In this document: positions 1 to 14,800 of the stretch, one piece after another
Layout of the letters: every line of letters starts with the position of its first letter
Numbering within the stretch: position 1 is the first letter of the stretch
From: Crossaster papposus
Taxonomy: Eukaryota > Echinodermata > Asteroidea > Velatida > Solasteridae
DNA: 64,000 nucleotides
Reading direction: 5' to 3'
Assembly: GCA_037893245.1 (NCBI GenBank)
Contig: JBAIAA010000409.1
Span: 797,001-861,000 of the forward strand
The notes under the pieces: generated by a model
Databases searched by the model: none
The model's input: only the letters and a program-made list of their open reading frames with translations
What the model was told of the DNA's origin: nothing
Position numbers and translations under genes: made by a program

Positions 1-4
1 ACAG

Positions 5-651
5 TACGGGCCAAATTCATAAACGGTGATTTTTCCTTGATCATGATTAACTGGGCTAAACTGTGTATACACAGTTGATGATCAAACGTACAAATCTAGG
101 CCCGAATTCACAAAGAGTGCTTACATCAGCTGCTATTTACATAATGGGCCAAATTCATAAACAGAAAAGTGCGCGTGTGGATAAACTCCTGAGATCATCG
201 CAATTCAGTAAGAAAAAAATCGGCTGTTTATCCAGCTGTGTACAAGTTCCTGCTTAGTGCTTAGCCAATGTTTAGTGGTCTAACCGTACATCATTCTATT
301 CACAGCGGATCACGTAATATGTTGAATAAAAGGGCATATATCTTTTTTTTGACACTAGTGGGAGGGTTGCCATGTCGAAAAAAACGCGCTGCTAATCTTA
401 CTCATGACCAGCAAAATAGGTCTAATTGAGTGTGTAAAAGGTAGGAAAACAGTTCTTTCTGTGCTATTTATGTTCCTTTGTTACTTAGACGCATGTCACT
501 AACCATGTTCGTTTGATAAACAGCAGCTGATCTAAGCACTCGTTATGAATTCGGGCCTAGATTTGTACGTTCGATTATCAACTGTTCATACACAGTTTAG
601 CCTAGTTAATCTTGATCAAGGGAAAATCACTGTTTATGAATTTGGCCCTAC
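5..651. mobile_element. Fold-back MITE with ~110-bp terminal inverted repeats
   Basis: The left arm begins GGGCCAAATTCATAAAC and carries CTTGATCATGATTAAC, CACAGTTGATGATCAAAC and TAGGCCCGAATTCA. The right arm at about 540-648 is its reverse complement with few changes. There is no coding capacity. Confidence 0.8.
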
Positions 652-964
652 GTGTCTCCAAAAATGCAAACACAAAGCATGTATAACGGAATGCCACACG
701 TAGAATGTGTACCCAACATAGATAAAAGAGGTATGGTTGGAAAGATTCATCATTCCACTTTAAAATAAGACATCAAACTTCCAAATCTAATAATATTTGA
801 CAGAGTTACGAGTACTTTCTCAAGAGAAGTCAAATTGGCACCAACTTGGCACCACCATGGCACCAACTTATTCGATGTTGTTTTGATGTGCAATTGTCGC
901 AATAATGGATAAGCTGTTGGTGTTTATTAGCAGCTAAACGCACGTGTCCAATTTCTAACCAAAA

Positions 965-1035
965 AGGCCTGAATTCATAAACGGTGATTTCCCCTTGATC
1001 ACGATTAAACAGGTGATGATCGCTACTATCAAAAA
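965..1035. repeat. Fragment of the same fold-back element
   Basis: GGCCTGAATTCATAAACGG and TTGATCACGATTAAAC match one arm of the element at the left edge, truncated. Confidence 0.6.
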
Positions 1036-2737
1036 GCTTATTTTGATTTAGGATATGTGACACTCAACTCCATCTGAAATTATTTCGTTTGGTTTAATGT
1101 AATTTAGAAGAGTCAAGCAACAGAAGTGATCCGTCATTGGTTGATTTGTGGCGGGGGAAAAAAATAAAACGGAACAGTGTGTCGGTGATCAAAGGGTTGT
1201 GCATGGTTTCCATTGTTTTCTCGGAAAGTGTAAATCCACTGAGCTAAAAACGTCAACAGGCGTATGCTTTGACCATCCTTATTGGAAACGAACAAACTAC
1301 AACAAACATGCAAAACGATCCTTCAGAGCATTCATTCGTCTGGAACCCGCCAAACGATGGTTTACTAACCATTTTCAATAAAAAAATAGAGAAACGCGAA
1401 AAAGGGCGTTCAACAAAAAGTGTTTGTCTGAAGGACCAAGACAGAAGCAAAAGATTTAAAAGAAGCTGCGCTGCAACGTAACGAAATTGCATTAACAAAA
1501 CATGTGTATTTCTGATTCAGTTTATACTGTTTATGCAATTTCAAAATATGTTGTAAATTCCATATTCACTATCAATTATGCATTCAATAATTAATGACCA
1601 GACAATACGATGAAGCTCAATGCTACACACACTGGCTCTTCCCTAGTCTTTGTCAAAGACGACAGTAATCAATATAATGGCACGTCGCGTACAATCTTTC
1701 GACGCAGCAGGCTCCGCAGGCTTTCCCATAGGGAGTCAATCAGCGATCACAGAACGGCGGTTTGCATCACGTACGACGCGACACACGAATTCCCTTGTGA
1801 AGCAGCGCCAATAAGATATGCAACACAGGCCCACGCGACTACACCCAGCTTTACCTTACATACTGTGGACATTCCTTTGTCTTCGTGTAGTTAAAAAACG
1901 TTGACTAAATACTCATTTTTCTCGCTTCCCCAAAACAAATTTACCCTCAAATTTTGATTCTGGGCCTCTCAGCTGTTCCTTCTATCTTTTCTATATATAA
2001 CCCTAACCTGTTTTTCCTCTAGCACTCTTTTTCGGAAACTGAAAAACAGATTGTGTACCTGTGCTTGTTTCCTTTTGCGATCGAGGATCGAAAAACAAAA
2101 GAAAACAAAGGGAACAAAAGATCCCCGAAGGACGGTTTCTTTGTCCTCGATCGCCAAGATAAGCGCAAAGCAATGGGGTTAGGTTTCAGTAAAGGAATAA
2201 AGGAAAACACAATAGGGGATCCTCGGTCGTAATGGTAATTCACGAACTGTAGGGCAAGTCCACAAACCGTAACCTCTTCCCGCATTGTGTGGACCTATAT
2301 TGTTCGGAGGTCCACAGTGCGTATGCAAGACTAACTCATGCTGAGTGGGTATTAGACTGCGTGAAGCCGCTATGAATATTCAAAGTACATTCATAATCGA
2401 ATTTGCATGAATAACAATAGGAAATGACTGAATCTATCGACATGTTTATGAGATACCTGGGCACAATAGAAACAAAACCAGTACGAAAATATTAGGTTTA
2501 GAACTACTTTTCACGTCGCACAGCGACCGGAAACCCAACTTGTATTCATACGAATTCAAGCATTTTCTTGTCCTTAATGCTTTTACTACGAAGTAAATTC
2601 GGTTCCTTTTTGCTTGTATTCTTCCAAGACTGTTTCTGAACAGCAGGCTCATATCACTGCCACTGTCTTTGTAAGCTTTTTCTTCAGTCAGTTTACGAAG
2701 ACAACAGTAGTACAAACGTAAGTTCGGAAATATTTTC
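1036..2737. other. Downstream flank of the RhoGEF gene
   Basis: No gene is seen. The stretch next to the stop codon should be 3' UTR, but I did not find a convincing minus-strand AATAAA. Around 1700-1790 GCAGGCTTTCCCATAGGGAG is related, in inverted orientation, to 36841-36890, so part is repeat-derived. Confidence 0.5.
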
Positions 2738-2857
2738 TCAGAAAGTTTTTTTCCTGTCTCGTCGTATGTCATCATTGGCGAAGTCATCCCCCTCGTCATT
2801 ACGAAGCATTTGGATCCATTTCTCGCGAGCACGTTTCAAGCGTCTGAGCCACATTTG
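2738..2857 (-). CDS. RhoGEF exon 19 (terminal exon, stop)
   Basis: Thirty-nine codons and TGA. QMWLRRLKRAREKWIQ is the C-terminal PH helix with its conserved Trp, followed by an acidic then basic tail (DEGDDFANDD, RRDRKKTF). The acceptor is TCGTCTACAG. The protein ends only about 30 residues after PH, unlike PLEKHG5, which has a long C-terminal tail. Confidence 0.88.
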   Translation of the reverse strand, partial: QMWLRRLKRAREKWIQMLRNDEGDDFANDDIRRDRKKTF

Positions 2858-5800
2858 CTGTAGACGAAAAGAAAACCACATAATATAACTCAAATAGTGA
2901 ATAGCCATGAATTAGCCAAACAATGAAAACAATATTCCTTTACATAGCGATGTATCTTGTAACCACAAGACTACGCGATTTCTCGCGATTGTCCTCGGTC
3001 GTCTGGGTAGCGTTTGGTTGATGGGTTGGGTTCTATTACAGTAAAAAGGAAACACGGTCCTTATGTGGTTTACGACTGTATGCACATTGTTTGTGCTACT
3101 CGGTATACGGTATGGTTTAGCATGTATGAATAATTATGACTTTTCGCTCAAAGCGCGCATTTTGAATCAATGACAAAAACCACTTTGTAAAACCGTAGAA
3201 ATTATGGCCAAGCAATGTAAAAAAAAACACGCCAATTTATTCGATAAAGTACATTATATTTCTTCAAAATTCGTTCGAAAAAGAAAATCGAAAAAAAAAA
3301 AAGCACGGACGTCCACAACAACTTGAAGTGAAATCAGTTTATTAAAATGATAAAATAACATTAAATCAGTGTATTTCCCCCAAAAATAGCATATATTTTT
3401 ACAACAAAAATGATTTAAAGGTCATATACACCATTTGCAGTTATCGAAATGTTTTATTATCGAATTATTAAGAAATGCTTATTTGAAACTAACTAATGAT
3501 TCTAGGCATCCAGCTAGACATTGGTTTTTTTTCCTCGGCATCCATGATTGTAAAACTTCGGACAGGTCAGTTAAACGATATTTACTATAAAAATACAACC
3601 CCCCCCCCCCCCCAAATCCACCCATTCATGATAATTCGAGCACTCACCAATGGTGTATACGACCCTTAAATCAGAGATTACAATTTTGTTTAAGTCGACG
3701 TGATTTAAAGGTAGTAGGGCCTATACACCATTGGTAATTGCTTGAATCATCATATAAAAGGGGATTTGGGGGGGTTGTATTTTATAGTAAATATCGTTTA
3801 ACTAACCCTTATCGAAGTTTTACAATCGTGAATGCCGGACGGCGATCGCGAATTTGTCTTTATAAAATTATTTTTTAAAGAATAATTACGGGATATCTAG
3901 TGCCATTATTTTGCTGGATGCCTAGAATCATTATTTACTTTCAGATGAGTAAGATATTTCTTAATAATTCGGTAGTAATTTTTTCGATATCTGAAAATGG
4001 TGTATCCTACCTTTAAGGAACAATTTGGTTTTGCGTCCGATGTCTTAATCAAAATGGATAACTTTTAAATTGCTACAGAAGAATATAATTTATTTTTTAC
4101 GGGGAGAAACTCAAAATAACAAGAGGAATACAGCTGTTAAGCGGATCTTTATAAAGAAATATATTTACTAATTGTAATGGTTTTATTGGTTTAGTTACAT
4201 ACCTTGATATTCTCATCACTGGCAACTAATGTATACGCTCCAACAAACTGCTGATATCTGCTGTTTTGTAGCAGAACAAACCCATGTTTCAAGCCACTTG
4301 CTATATACCATAAACAAAATCACAGAATCAGGAAGAGTTATACAATTAGCTTCCGCATCGATATTTGTATGGAATGACTGCCACGACAAGGTGGAGCTGG
4401 CAATACAGTAGGTATTATGTCAAGTCCAGACAATTGTCAAGTTAAAATGCACTGTGGAAAGCACAGCTTTTGAAAATATTGGATTAAAATTTAAAAGTAT
4501 CCGAATGAATAGTGCAACTGTATGCATCATGTATGCATCTTGAGTCAATTTGCCTCGGAATTGAGACGCATTTGAAATACTCATGATCATTACCTTTATC
4601 GGTGCAATTTCATGTAATAAAATAACAGTTTCAGTAACGTGTCTTTTTGGACAAGTTTGGGGTAAAATTAAATGAAACATTTGTCTGGTACAGCATTTGA
4701 GGACTAAACAAATTAAAACATTTAGTTTTTACTTTTACAATTACCCCTAGTCACACTTCTTTGTTAGTTCTTCCTTTTGATCTTCACCCTTGTCCCTTTC
4801 TTTGTGGTTTCACCCCTTCCTTGTTTGTTCCCCACCCGGGTGTTCACCCCTTTGCTCCCCTTGGTCTGTCTTTGATCTTACCCACTTTGACCTCCTTTAT
4901 TCCTTGGCCTAATCCTCCTTTTGTTGGTTCTTCCACCCCATTTCTGTATCCCTTATTTGTGTTTCTTCTCCCAACCTGAATTCCCAGTCGGCAAAACTAT
5001 GTTTAAAAAAACGCGTGTCTTGGCGAGGTAAAATGAAATATCCAAACACGCGTTTCAAATGGTCACGTGTTTGACAGTAGTTTCAGACACGCATATAACA
5101 TTGTAGTACGTCTAGAACACATTGATTTGAAACGCATGTTTGGATTTTTCATGTTACCTCGCCAAGACACGCGTGTTTTCTTACTTGTTAACCCGTGTTT
5201 GAAACATAGTTTTGCCGACTGTGTTATGCATCATGCTTGTATGTCCCATTATGTTTGTTTCATGTGCACAGCCATTTAGCCTCTAAAGAAGATCTGCAAG
5301 ATTGAAATATTAGTTCAGGGGCCAATTTCATAGAGCTGCTTAAGCATAACAATTGCTTAAGCACCAAACATTCTTGCTTATTAAAACCAGCTTACCAGCC
5401 ACAACTCCATGTGATGTATATTATTTGTGATTGGTACTTGGCTGTTGTTAGCTTAGCATAACAATCGCATGGATTTGTTGCTTCTTACCTGATTTATGAA
5501 GCAACGGTTTTGTGCTTATAAGCAAACAAATTTGCTTAATAAGGAAATTAGCCCCAGGTCATTCCACCAAGTAAGCAGTTTGCAGCAGTTTTAATCTTAT
5601 TCAGTTTATAAAGATAAGTATCTCAATATATTAGTGTATTGTCGAGTCGATTCACAAGTAGAAAGATTTGTCAGAAAGGCAAAGACCTCTTGCTCCTACC
5701 TGCTGCCCGTTTGCTCTCCAACTCAACCACTGTTAGCCTGTCCAAGGGGATGGGAGGCCGGTACACAACGAAGCCAAAACCATCCTTCCTACGCGGGACA

Positions 5801-8800
5801 GGCGGCGTGGTAGCGATTGTCATCCCGTCTGGAAGAGACCTCTTCTTGACGTTATTCTTCCGGATTTTGCTGATAAGTACCATGTCATCAAAGAGAAAGA
5901 CATACATCTCTGAAGATTTGGTTGCATCTGTGGATACGACATCAAGTTAATTATTGTAATTGTCGAAGCCTGTTTCCAGTTTCTCTTAGTGAATCAAGTA
6001 GCTCAAAATACTAACGTATGAAGAAATAAAACTACATTATCATACCGATCAGTGTAAGTGGTCCTTCGTGTAGAAGCGTCCTTTTAGTGCTGGCAAGCAA
6101 ATTGCTTTTTGACATCTTGGTTACCGTGTCTTTCAGAAACTAATTGGACAAACAAAAACAGTGTAGAAGATTAAACATTTTCTTAAAAAATAATAACAAT
6201 TCAATTTGTTGTGTGAAGGATTTTAGTTCCCCCCGTTTTTTTTAGCACGTTAGTTTTGTCATATGCCAGCTTTTATATTTATATCAATAATACAGGTTGT
6301 CCCACAAAGAATAGTACCAATCGATTGCAATCATTTTGAGCATCGATTGCAATCGATGCTCAAAATCTTCCTTTTTTTCAACATGAGAATCAATGACATT
6401 AAGTTCGTTTTTTAAATAATCAACCTTGGTATACATAGTGTAACCTTTCATAAGAATTTTAGATCATAAAAATCGGACTAACCAAGCTGAAAATACACTC
6501 TATTGTGTTTGAGATGGTGATTTATTCTTTTGGGCAAAGTGAACAATAATGTGTGTGTTTTGTTTCATTTCCTCCACTAAGGAGGTTATGTTTTTGACGG
6601 CGTTCATTGGGGTGTTTGTCTGTTTGTTAGCAGGATCACTGAATTTAAACGAAGCTTGGTGGGTAGATAGTTTATGGGTCAAAGATTGTGCCATTACATT
6701 TTTCAGATTGATCTGGATCCATATCAGAATCCCTTACAATGTAGTCTTGGTTCCAAGACCTTCGTGTTGTTTATTCCGCGTGAGACCAGAACGCACACGA
6801 AGCCGGGATTTGAAAAAGAGACACCGTTCGGCATCTTGCGATGCCTGTGGTTACGGTGGCTAAAGCAACTTATGATGCTTTCATCAGTATCTGAGTCAAA
6901 CACCTCCCCAGTCAATCAAAAACAAAGTTTAATCAAATTTAATTTTTTTTTAGCTCAACATGTTTCGTCTTTGTTTATAAAATCATATCAAGGTATTATT
7001 GTTATTGAGCCGGGTCGGGTGTCAAGTAGGTTAATACACTCGGTAACGGGCCGTTCGTGAGTGATAAATGGCTCTCGGGTTGCGCCCTTGCAATGGGCCA
7101 TTCTCACCCACGAACGGCGCCTCCTCGTGTTTGCCCTACTCCAAACAAATCATTGGGTTTTTTTCAAGAAATTTGCTTTACGTTTTTGGGAAAACAACTG
7201 ATAGATTTCTTATCGGCTTGTCAGTCTGAACAACACAACCGCAACCGAACGGGTGACTGCAAACTATTGAGTGTTTAAATGGGGATATTGTTTACAATTT
7301 GTATTTATAGATCTACTAATTTAATTCCGTATTCCCCCTCAACAACTTCCTGTTGACTACTCAGTTACTAATATTAAAGGTTTTACTTGAGGTAGGCCAA
7401 TATATACGCTGAAACTCTACAGGAATAACCACATCTACAAGGGACGTTAGTGAAAACGTGGAAACAGCTGAAAAGCTGGAGGCAATCAGTGACGTAAAAA
7501 AATCAGTGTGTCAATATTTTTCATAAATAGAAGCGCCAGTAAGGAATTCGCGCGATGAACAAAACCTTACCTCGGGTACAGATGCTTTTGGGTCAAGCTC
7601 CTCAACCTGGGGCCACAGGATCATATGTTGCAACTCCCGCAATCTCTCGAAGTTCCCTAGCCACTTGACCTTGCCGTCCAGTTCATCTATGGCATCCAAA
7701 ATAGAATTAGTCACCGGTCGTTCATTATTTACCAATACAATCTGAATGTTAATGACGATAAACATGAGTAGTCATATTATGAGGTGTTCCGGCCCAATTA
7801 GACTGAACTGGGCACAGGGTATAATGGAAACTAATAAATAGTGTGGAATTGTTCAGATTTATTGATATAATTTTATTTTGTGAAAAAAATATATTATGAA
7901 AGTAATGAAAACAGTTTTTGTATTGAAAAACAATTGGCATCTTCCCATATCATATCATATCACATGTACAAAACTCGAAGCTTAATACAAAGGCTTTTTT
8001 TCTCAACATTTTACTTTTGCGAAATGTTGATAAATGCGAAATTTAAACAGCCATAACTTGTTAACGGAATGTCCGATTGAAGTGCAACAAACAACATTTT
8101 CTAATGCCCGAGAACCCTCATTTCAACCTCTGCCCAGTTCCGTCTCATTTTGCCAGAACGCCTCACATATTGGACAATGAGAGGTCGGTTTTTATACGAA
8201 AGCCCGTTCGTATTCCAGGTTTTTCGAAGTGAAAAAAAATAATATGTATTGCGAAAATAATAATGCATATAGTTTTTATTTAATAATTTATTGATTACAT
8301 GTCTTCATTACATTTCGAAATAACAGAATACTATTGCGAAATAGCCCAATAACCCAAGCTATTACGATACTGTAAACTGGTTTTGGGGTGTTTTTGCCAT
8401 TTTGGGCCATTTTAGTGGTTTATGCATTTTACAGCCAAACGGACCATCCTATATAGAACCCCCCTCCAATCTTCAAAGGTGGGTATTTTACCCCATTTGG
8501 GGGGTATGAGAAATTCGATGAAAATTGTGGTTATTAAAATTTTATTTAACAGCTAATTAGACCTATAAGTTTGTTTTATGTTTGTTTGTTTGTAATTTGA
8601 TTGATTTTAGGGAGTTTTGAGAATGCTGAATTAATTTATGAAAAGAAATTGAAAACAAAAATGGCCAGCCAAGTCGGTCGGTCGTTTTCCCTAAAATAAG
8701 CTTTTTTGCTCTAAATTCACCGATCTTGATGAAATTTGATCAGTTTTAGAAGGTATTTTTTAGAAAGCTAAGTCACATTGTTTTTGTTTGTTTTGTTTGT

Positions 8801-11800
8801 CGGTTTCATTTATTTGTTTGTTAACCAGTTTCCAATTTCTCGCTTTTGCACTGAGCACTCTTTCACGGTGCGCCCGTACTGTATCAAGTATTATTTAAAA
8901 GACTTTGCAGATTACCATGGGCATTTCGTGATGTAAGACCGCTGTTTACTACCGTACATGATATATCTTATAACGTTGAAGGATTGTGAAATATGCCACA
9001 CCACACTTCCCCAGGGAAAGTGTTGAAAGAATCTCCGCAATATTATCGGCTTACATCTAACTGAATTAAGGCCGGCGGATCTGTGCGTGATACCATCTGA
9101 TAAATACTTGTAAACAACAGCCGTGGGAAAATAGTGCCACATATTCGACGTATTCGACGATGCCGCTAAGTACTATAGACGACGTGCCCTCGGTTTACAT
9201 CTGTATTTAAATGTGCCCGACAGTATGCGCACGCATCATGTTTTACATAAATTTGGTTAAGAGATGACATCAGAGGTCACATAATTCAAAGGTGATCTGA
9301 CCTGCGACGTCACTCTTTAAGCAAATTTTATGTAAAACATGATGCGTGCGCATACTGCCGGGCATATTTGAATACAGATGTAAACTGAGGGCACATCGTC
9401 TAAAGTACATAGCGACATCGTCGAATACGTTGAATGTGTAAACACGTGACGTCAGAGGGCACATCGTCTAAAGCAGGACGTTTTAATTAGAAGCACAGTG
9501 ACGCAAGTAACGTTTATTTGCGACATAATTATAAGCCTTCAAGTATATTAAGAATAATAAAACGCCCAAATGGGTACTTTGGGAGACAATCCCATAGAGT
9601 CGTGCACAATCTTTATTGTAACCTAACCCGTTTTTACCTGGAGCTTTTTCCACGAAATTTCATATTTATGCTATTTAGACCCAAATCTGTCTTCTCCGAG
9701 CAAAAATAACTCCCAAATATCGTTTTGTGGGGTAGCTAGACACTTAGGGAGACACTGAAATGTCTCCCTAAGTGCCACTGTCTCCCAAGTGAATCAAAAC
9801 TATCGCTAATTTGTCTCCCAAAGTGCCCATTAAGTAAAATAACACTTTTTATTAGTACTATTATTAATTCATTCTGGTAATTAAACCAAGGGTTCCTAAA
9901 AAGCGCTCTATGCACTGTAGCTCGCAAGCCTGAAGAAACCTGTATAGAGAAAACAATGAGAAGAAGGTACGATTTGAGAGGTGGGGGGAAACCCAAGAAG
10001 AATATCCTGGGGGAAACCCACGGAATCAGGCAGGGAGTAACAACCCAGTCAACATTTTTGGCCCAGGCGGGGTTCGAACCCAGGTCATAGCGGTAGAAGG
10101 CAAGAAAGGGACCGCTACGCCAACCTGACTTGATCAAAATCGTTAATAATGTGCACTAACAAATTGTAGAACAAAATACTTAAGTACTTATGTATGAATG
10201 CAACGTGAAGTATTTCCACCCTATAATACAACGTTTACAACTTGTATGAAACAGTCATTAATTAAGTATAATTTGATTAGTACGTTTGAGCAATAAAGAT
10301 GCAACTAAATAGGGTTGATATAACTTAAACGCGTTTAAGTCATATACATCCAATTTGTCAATAGTTATAGATGGTTGAAAATGAAGTTGATTTCTATGTG
10401 ACATTTCGGTAGTTTTATTTAGGGAAATGTTTTGTTTTATACGTTCAACGAACAAACAGGAAATGAGTTATGGATGCGGGTTGTGAGCGTTGTAAAGATT
10501 ACGAAATAGCATCACGCGGCAATCGTTTTAATGTTGCATTAACTTAATATGACTATTGTTTAAATTACTTTACAAAATGATAGCAACTACAATGGAGACG
10601 ACTTCAAGGTAATCAGTAGATTTTAAATGATTGGATTAAGCTAATACTTACTGAGAAGCTGAAGTGGCAATAAAGTAATAACAAGTTAGAATGAAGTAAA
10701 GCGAATTAAGGTGTTTTCACAATATTGTATTAGGTAGATCCAAAGAATTGGATTTAAATAATATTTACGCATGCCGTATTTCAAAAAGCTTAATTTGCTT
10801 TAGGCCTACCTAATACATGTATACATTGGCTCTTTTTATCGCTGTGATTCATAATACTTTAGGTTGATTTGTCTTGTCATTATCCAAATGCTTTGATATC
10901 ATTCAAGGGGTTGACAAGAGGCTGGATACGTAATACCTCTGTTTGTATAAACCCCTACTCGACTAAGCATCTCTGTTTCCTCGCATGCCCTTCCCGTGTC
11001 GATGTTGTCCGCGTGAATCCTCTATCCTACCCCCAACTTTCTCCGTATAGGTACTTGTATCATCCGTTTTGTGCGGTAACTGCCAGAGAGATAGTCAAGT
11101 ACTTTCCGAGTACCTGATATTAAGATGGTTTGGCATGGATAAAGCTGCATAATGCAGACACTGGACAGTAAATACTTTGCTAACGAAATTAAAAACTTTG
11201 GGCAATCAGTATCTTGAATGAATTAGGCTTCAAAGACAAAACATTTGGCAAGTACTCGGCTACTCTGCTAAGATTTTCCGTTTGCGACAGAATTGTAACT
11301 GATTTACTTACATGTATTTTCCTACTGTAATTCTGTCCTAAAACTTTGATTAAAAGATCTTTATTTTGTTGTCTACTGTCAATGTTTGTCTCTCTTTATT
11401 CGCAACAAACAGTTCAATATTTGGTAGTAAACGAAGTACTCGGAAAGTACTCGACTACTCTGCTAAGATTTTTCGTTTGCGACAGAATTGTAAATTATTT
11501 ACTCACATGTATGTATTTGTTGTTTTGCATTATTTAGTTATGAGCTTTCGAATGAAAGTATTTACAACGCTATGAGTATAACGGCATCTGTATTGATGTA
11601 TAGGTTGTATGTGTGTGATGTGTAGGCAACAATGTTGCCTCATTTTTTTACCAGTAGATGTAAATAAAAAGAAATTTACGAGTGTGCACAAGGGCTGAAT
11701 TTTAAAATGATGCGACAGAATTGTAAATTATTTACTACATGTATTTATTGTATTGCATTATTTTGTTATGAGCTTTCGAATGAAAGTATTTACAACGCTA

Positions 11801-14800
11801 TAAGTATACCGGCATGTGTATTGATGTATGTTGTATGTGTGTGTAGCCTATGTGTAGGCAACAATGTTGCCTCATTTTGTTACCAGTAGATTGAAATATT
11901 TTTTTTAAAGTCCTTAAATGTGTATCCTTGTGGAAAGATATCTTTGTTCTCGGGTACAAAATGGTTAAAAAGTTGAGCACGTTTTTCAAAATGCTTCTAT
12001 TTCAACCACAAATAATTTCCTGGGTTGAAATTTCGACCCAATAATACCCTATATTATACCCTAAACCAAACACTAACCCTAACCCACATCCTAAACCTAG
12101 TTTGTGAGTAATTTGAGTAAAATCTAAAAATCTATTTCGTGAAATTTCTTGTGGGCCCTATTTATCTATAGAAATTACCCTGTGGAGACTTTTGATAATG
12201 CACATGTACACAGGCTAGTGGTGTACTTACTCAATGCAACTTCGACGGCCTGCAGGGTTGTGTTCAAGCTGGCACGCTCAATGGTGTCATCGGTGCGTTC
12301 ACGTATGTCTTTCAAAAGCAAGGGGTACTTGGTCACGTGCTGGATTGGCGCCACCATCAGGTCGGCCAGTTGTAATCGTTTGCATCGTGTATCCTGTTCG
12401 CAAAGCTGGTAAGTAAAGCAGACGGAAATTGTCAGCATGGCTTTAGGCATGAAGGCAGTTCGGATTTCTTTTTTTCGTGAAGAGCACCTTTGACGTTATG
12501 TAATTTAAAAAATGTTTGCACTTTTTAGATCCCAGCTATCATGACCATTAAAAATAAGGACAAATAACAAAATAAGACTATGGTGTGTATTTTTAAACAT
12601 CATTTTTTTATGTGTACATAGTATAGTGAAAGCGACAGAAGCATAAATTGTCGTAACAAATTGTGATAATACTAGTATTATATGAAAGTTATCGGCCTGT
12701 CTGAATAATTTTTATTTTTTTTTTTTTACAATAATACTACAATACAATATATTAGAAAATTCCAACTATATGAAAAGAATCTTTGATATTTTAGTCGAGA
12801 CGCTTTTACAAATTCGAATAAACTGTAAAAGGTGAGGTTTTAGAAACCGTAAATAAGAAATAGTGTAAATAACCTCGCCAATAGGCCGTATTTTTAAACG
12901 TTGAGGGCGCTATGCTCACGGCATTGTGGGTATAATTAAAGGTGATTATAAGATTATTCACATCATTTCCTTACAGCTCCAAAATTTAAATTTCTCAATA
13001 TTTCATTATTATATACAAGTAAAGTTACTAAACTACTTCATTAGACGCAATTTTGCCTGTGTTGGGTGCCCAGAAAATGGAGTTTTACAGCGCTCTCATG
13101 CGACCAGGAATTTGGCGCATTCAACCCGCCCTGATGTTTTTACGTCCGTTTTCTGTTTGTTTGGTGGTTTGGTTGATTGATTTAGTCTCACCTTTACAAA
13201 TTCAACGAAGTCTTCACGCTTTTTGAGGTTGTCAATGTAGTGCAGAGCAGATGAGTAATTCATGCAATACCTCTGATAGGCTGGACACACACGGTTGCCA
13301 AACTATTTAGCAACAAAGACAAAGTGTTTTGTACAAATTATAAAAGAAAATCAAAGTGGCCATTCGAAAACTTTCGGGTCTACTTTTATATAATGAAGTT
13401 GTTTTAAAATTAAAAAGTACTGGTTTTAGCGTAAGACGTACTATACTGCTGTGATAGATACTATAAATATATATATACATGTATAGAAATGTTAAATATT
13501 TTGTCATTTCGATAGGGTATACTCGTGTTAATATGTTGAAATCATAATATTAATGTCTATCAAAAAAACTGCATTGCAGTTTATTTATATTGCCCCTTTT
13601 TACAGCATAAATACTAAAAATGTGACCCGCTCGGCAAAAATGAGTCTGATGTCGCAAAATACATTTTTTTACCTAAAGGACTGTTTATTGTCTCGAAAGT
13701 AATTTTTCTGTTTCTGTTTTAAGGCATTTAGGTTTCTCCGACACATATATGTCTAGATCTGATCGATTGAAAAGATTGTTTTGATCCCTAAATTAAATTT
13801 AATAAAGGTTTTGTCATTATCTTACCATAGCATTTGATGAAGCACTACAGTTGTAAATCTTCATTTCTTTTCAAATACATTGTGATATAACTGAGAAAAA
13901 GCAAATTTTTTTAAAAGACCAATGCATTACACTAGAGAGTTGTGCCATATATCAAATAAAAGCTTATTTCCTGATTTTTCTGACCAACTGTAAAATTTGA
14001 TTTTTTTTGTTTAAAACATCAGACTCATTTTTGCAGAGTGGGTCACAAATATCAATTTGTGAATTATCATAAAACGTTGCCCATGAATTGCTTACCATTG
14101 CAAAGGCTGTTACAACTGCATCCGTATGGCAGAATTCTGTTCTACTTGCTTTTGCCAGAAGCATTCGGATGAGGTCTCGGCAAAACGAGGCACTGACCTA
14201 AAGAAATAAAGGCAATATTAAACTGAGAGGTGTTTGTGGACAAGCTGTTTTGGCTGCTGTGAAATGTTCTGTATCTTGCTTGTCTTGTCATTCCGATCAA
14301 AGAAAGTGTGAGATTTTATGAGTAGAATAACGTTTGAAAAATTACAGAAATGACAGACATACTAGCGACAGTATCTTGGTAACCACCAAGTTTCATTACA
14401 ATCGGACCTACCGTTCTATGTAAAACACACAAAATCGCATGTAATGACGTCATCAATATAATTGCAAAAGACATTTAAAATTGAGCATGTTCTGTTGATG
14501 AGATAATGGCTTAAAGGTGATAAATTAAATAATTCATACAAAAATGACGATGACGTCATTGTGACGTCACCTCAATTTATACCAATAACACATCTCAGTA
14601 TACTTGCAAGCCAAGTTTGAACCCAATCGAACTTGTACTTTCAAAGATAGAGGGTCTTCACCTTTAATGTGACGTCATCATGACGCATCTCAATTAAAGT
14701 TGTCGCTATTACGTTCGATAATCATGGCGTCCAATACGTTTGTTGTAATGCGATAAATGTAAATAGAATACCGACTCGGGATGTATACATGCACTTTTTG

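Noticed and set aside
2446..2832. 128-codon minus-strand frame at the 3' end
   Set aside because: It is out of frame with the PH C-terminal helix encoded by exon 19.
4761..4979. 72-codon Pro/Phe/Leu-rich frame
   Set aside because: Pyrimidine-rich low-complexity sequence in intron 17; no motif.
6549..7060. 104- and 128-codon frames with a membrane-like start
   Set aside because: They overlap a dispersed non-coding repeat (ACTAAGGAGGTTATG) in intron 15.
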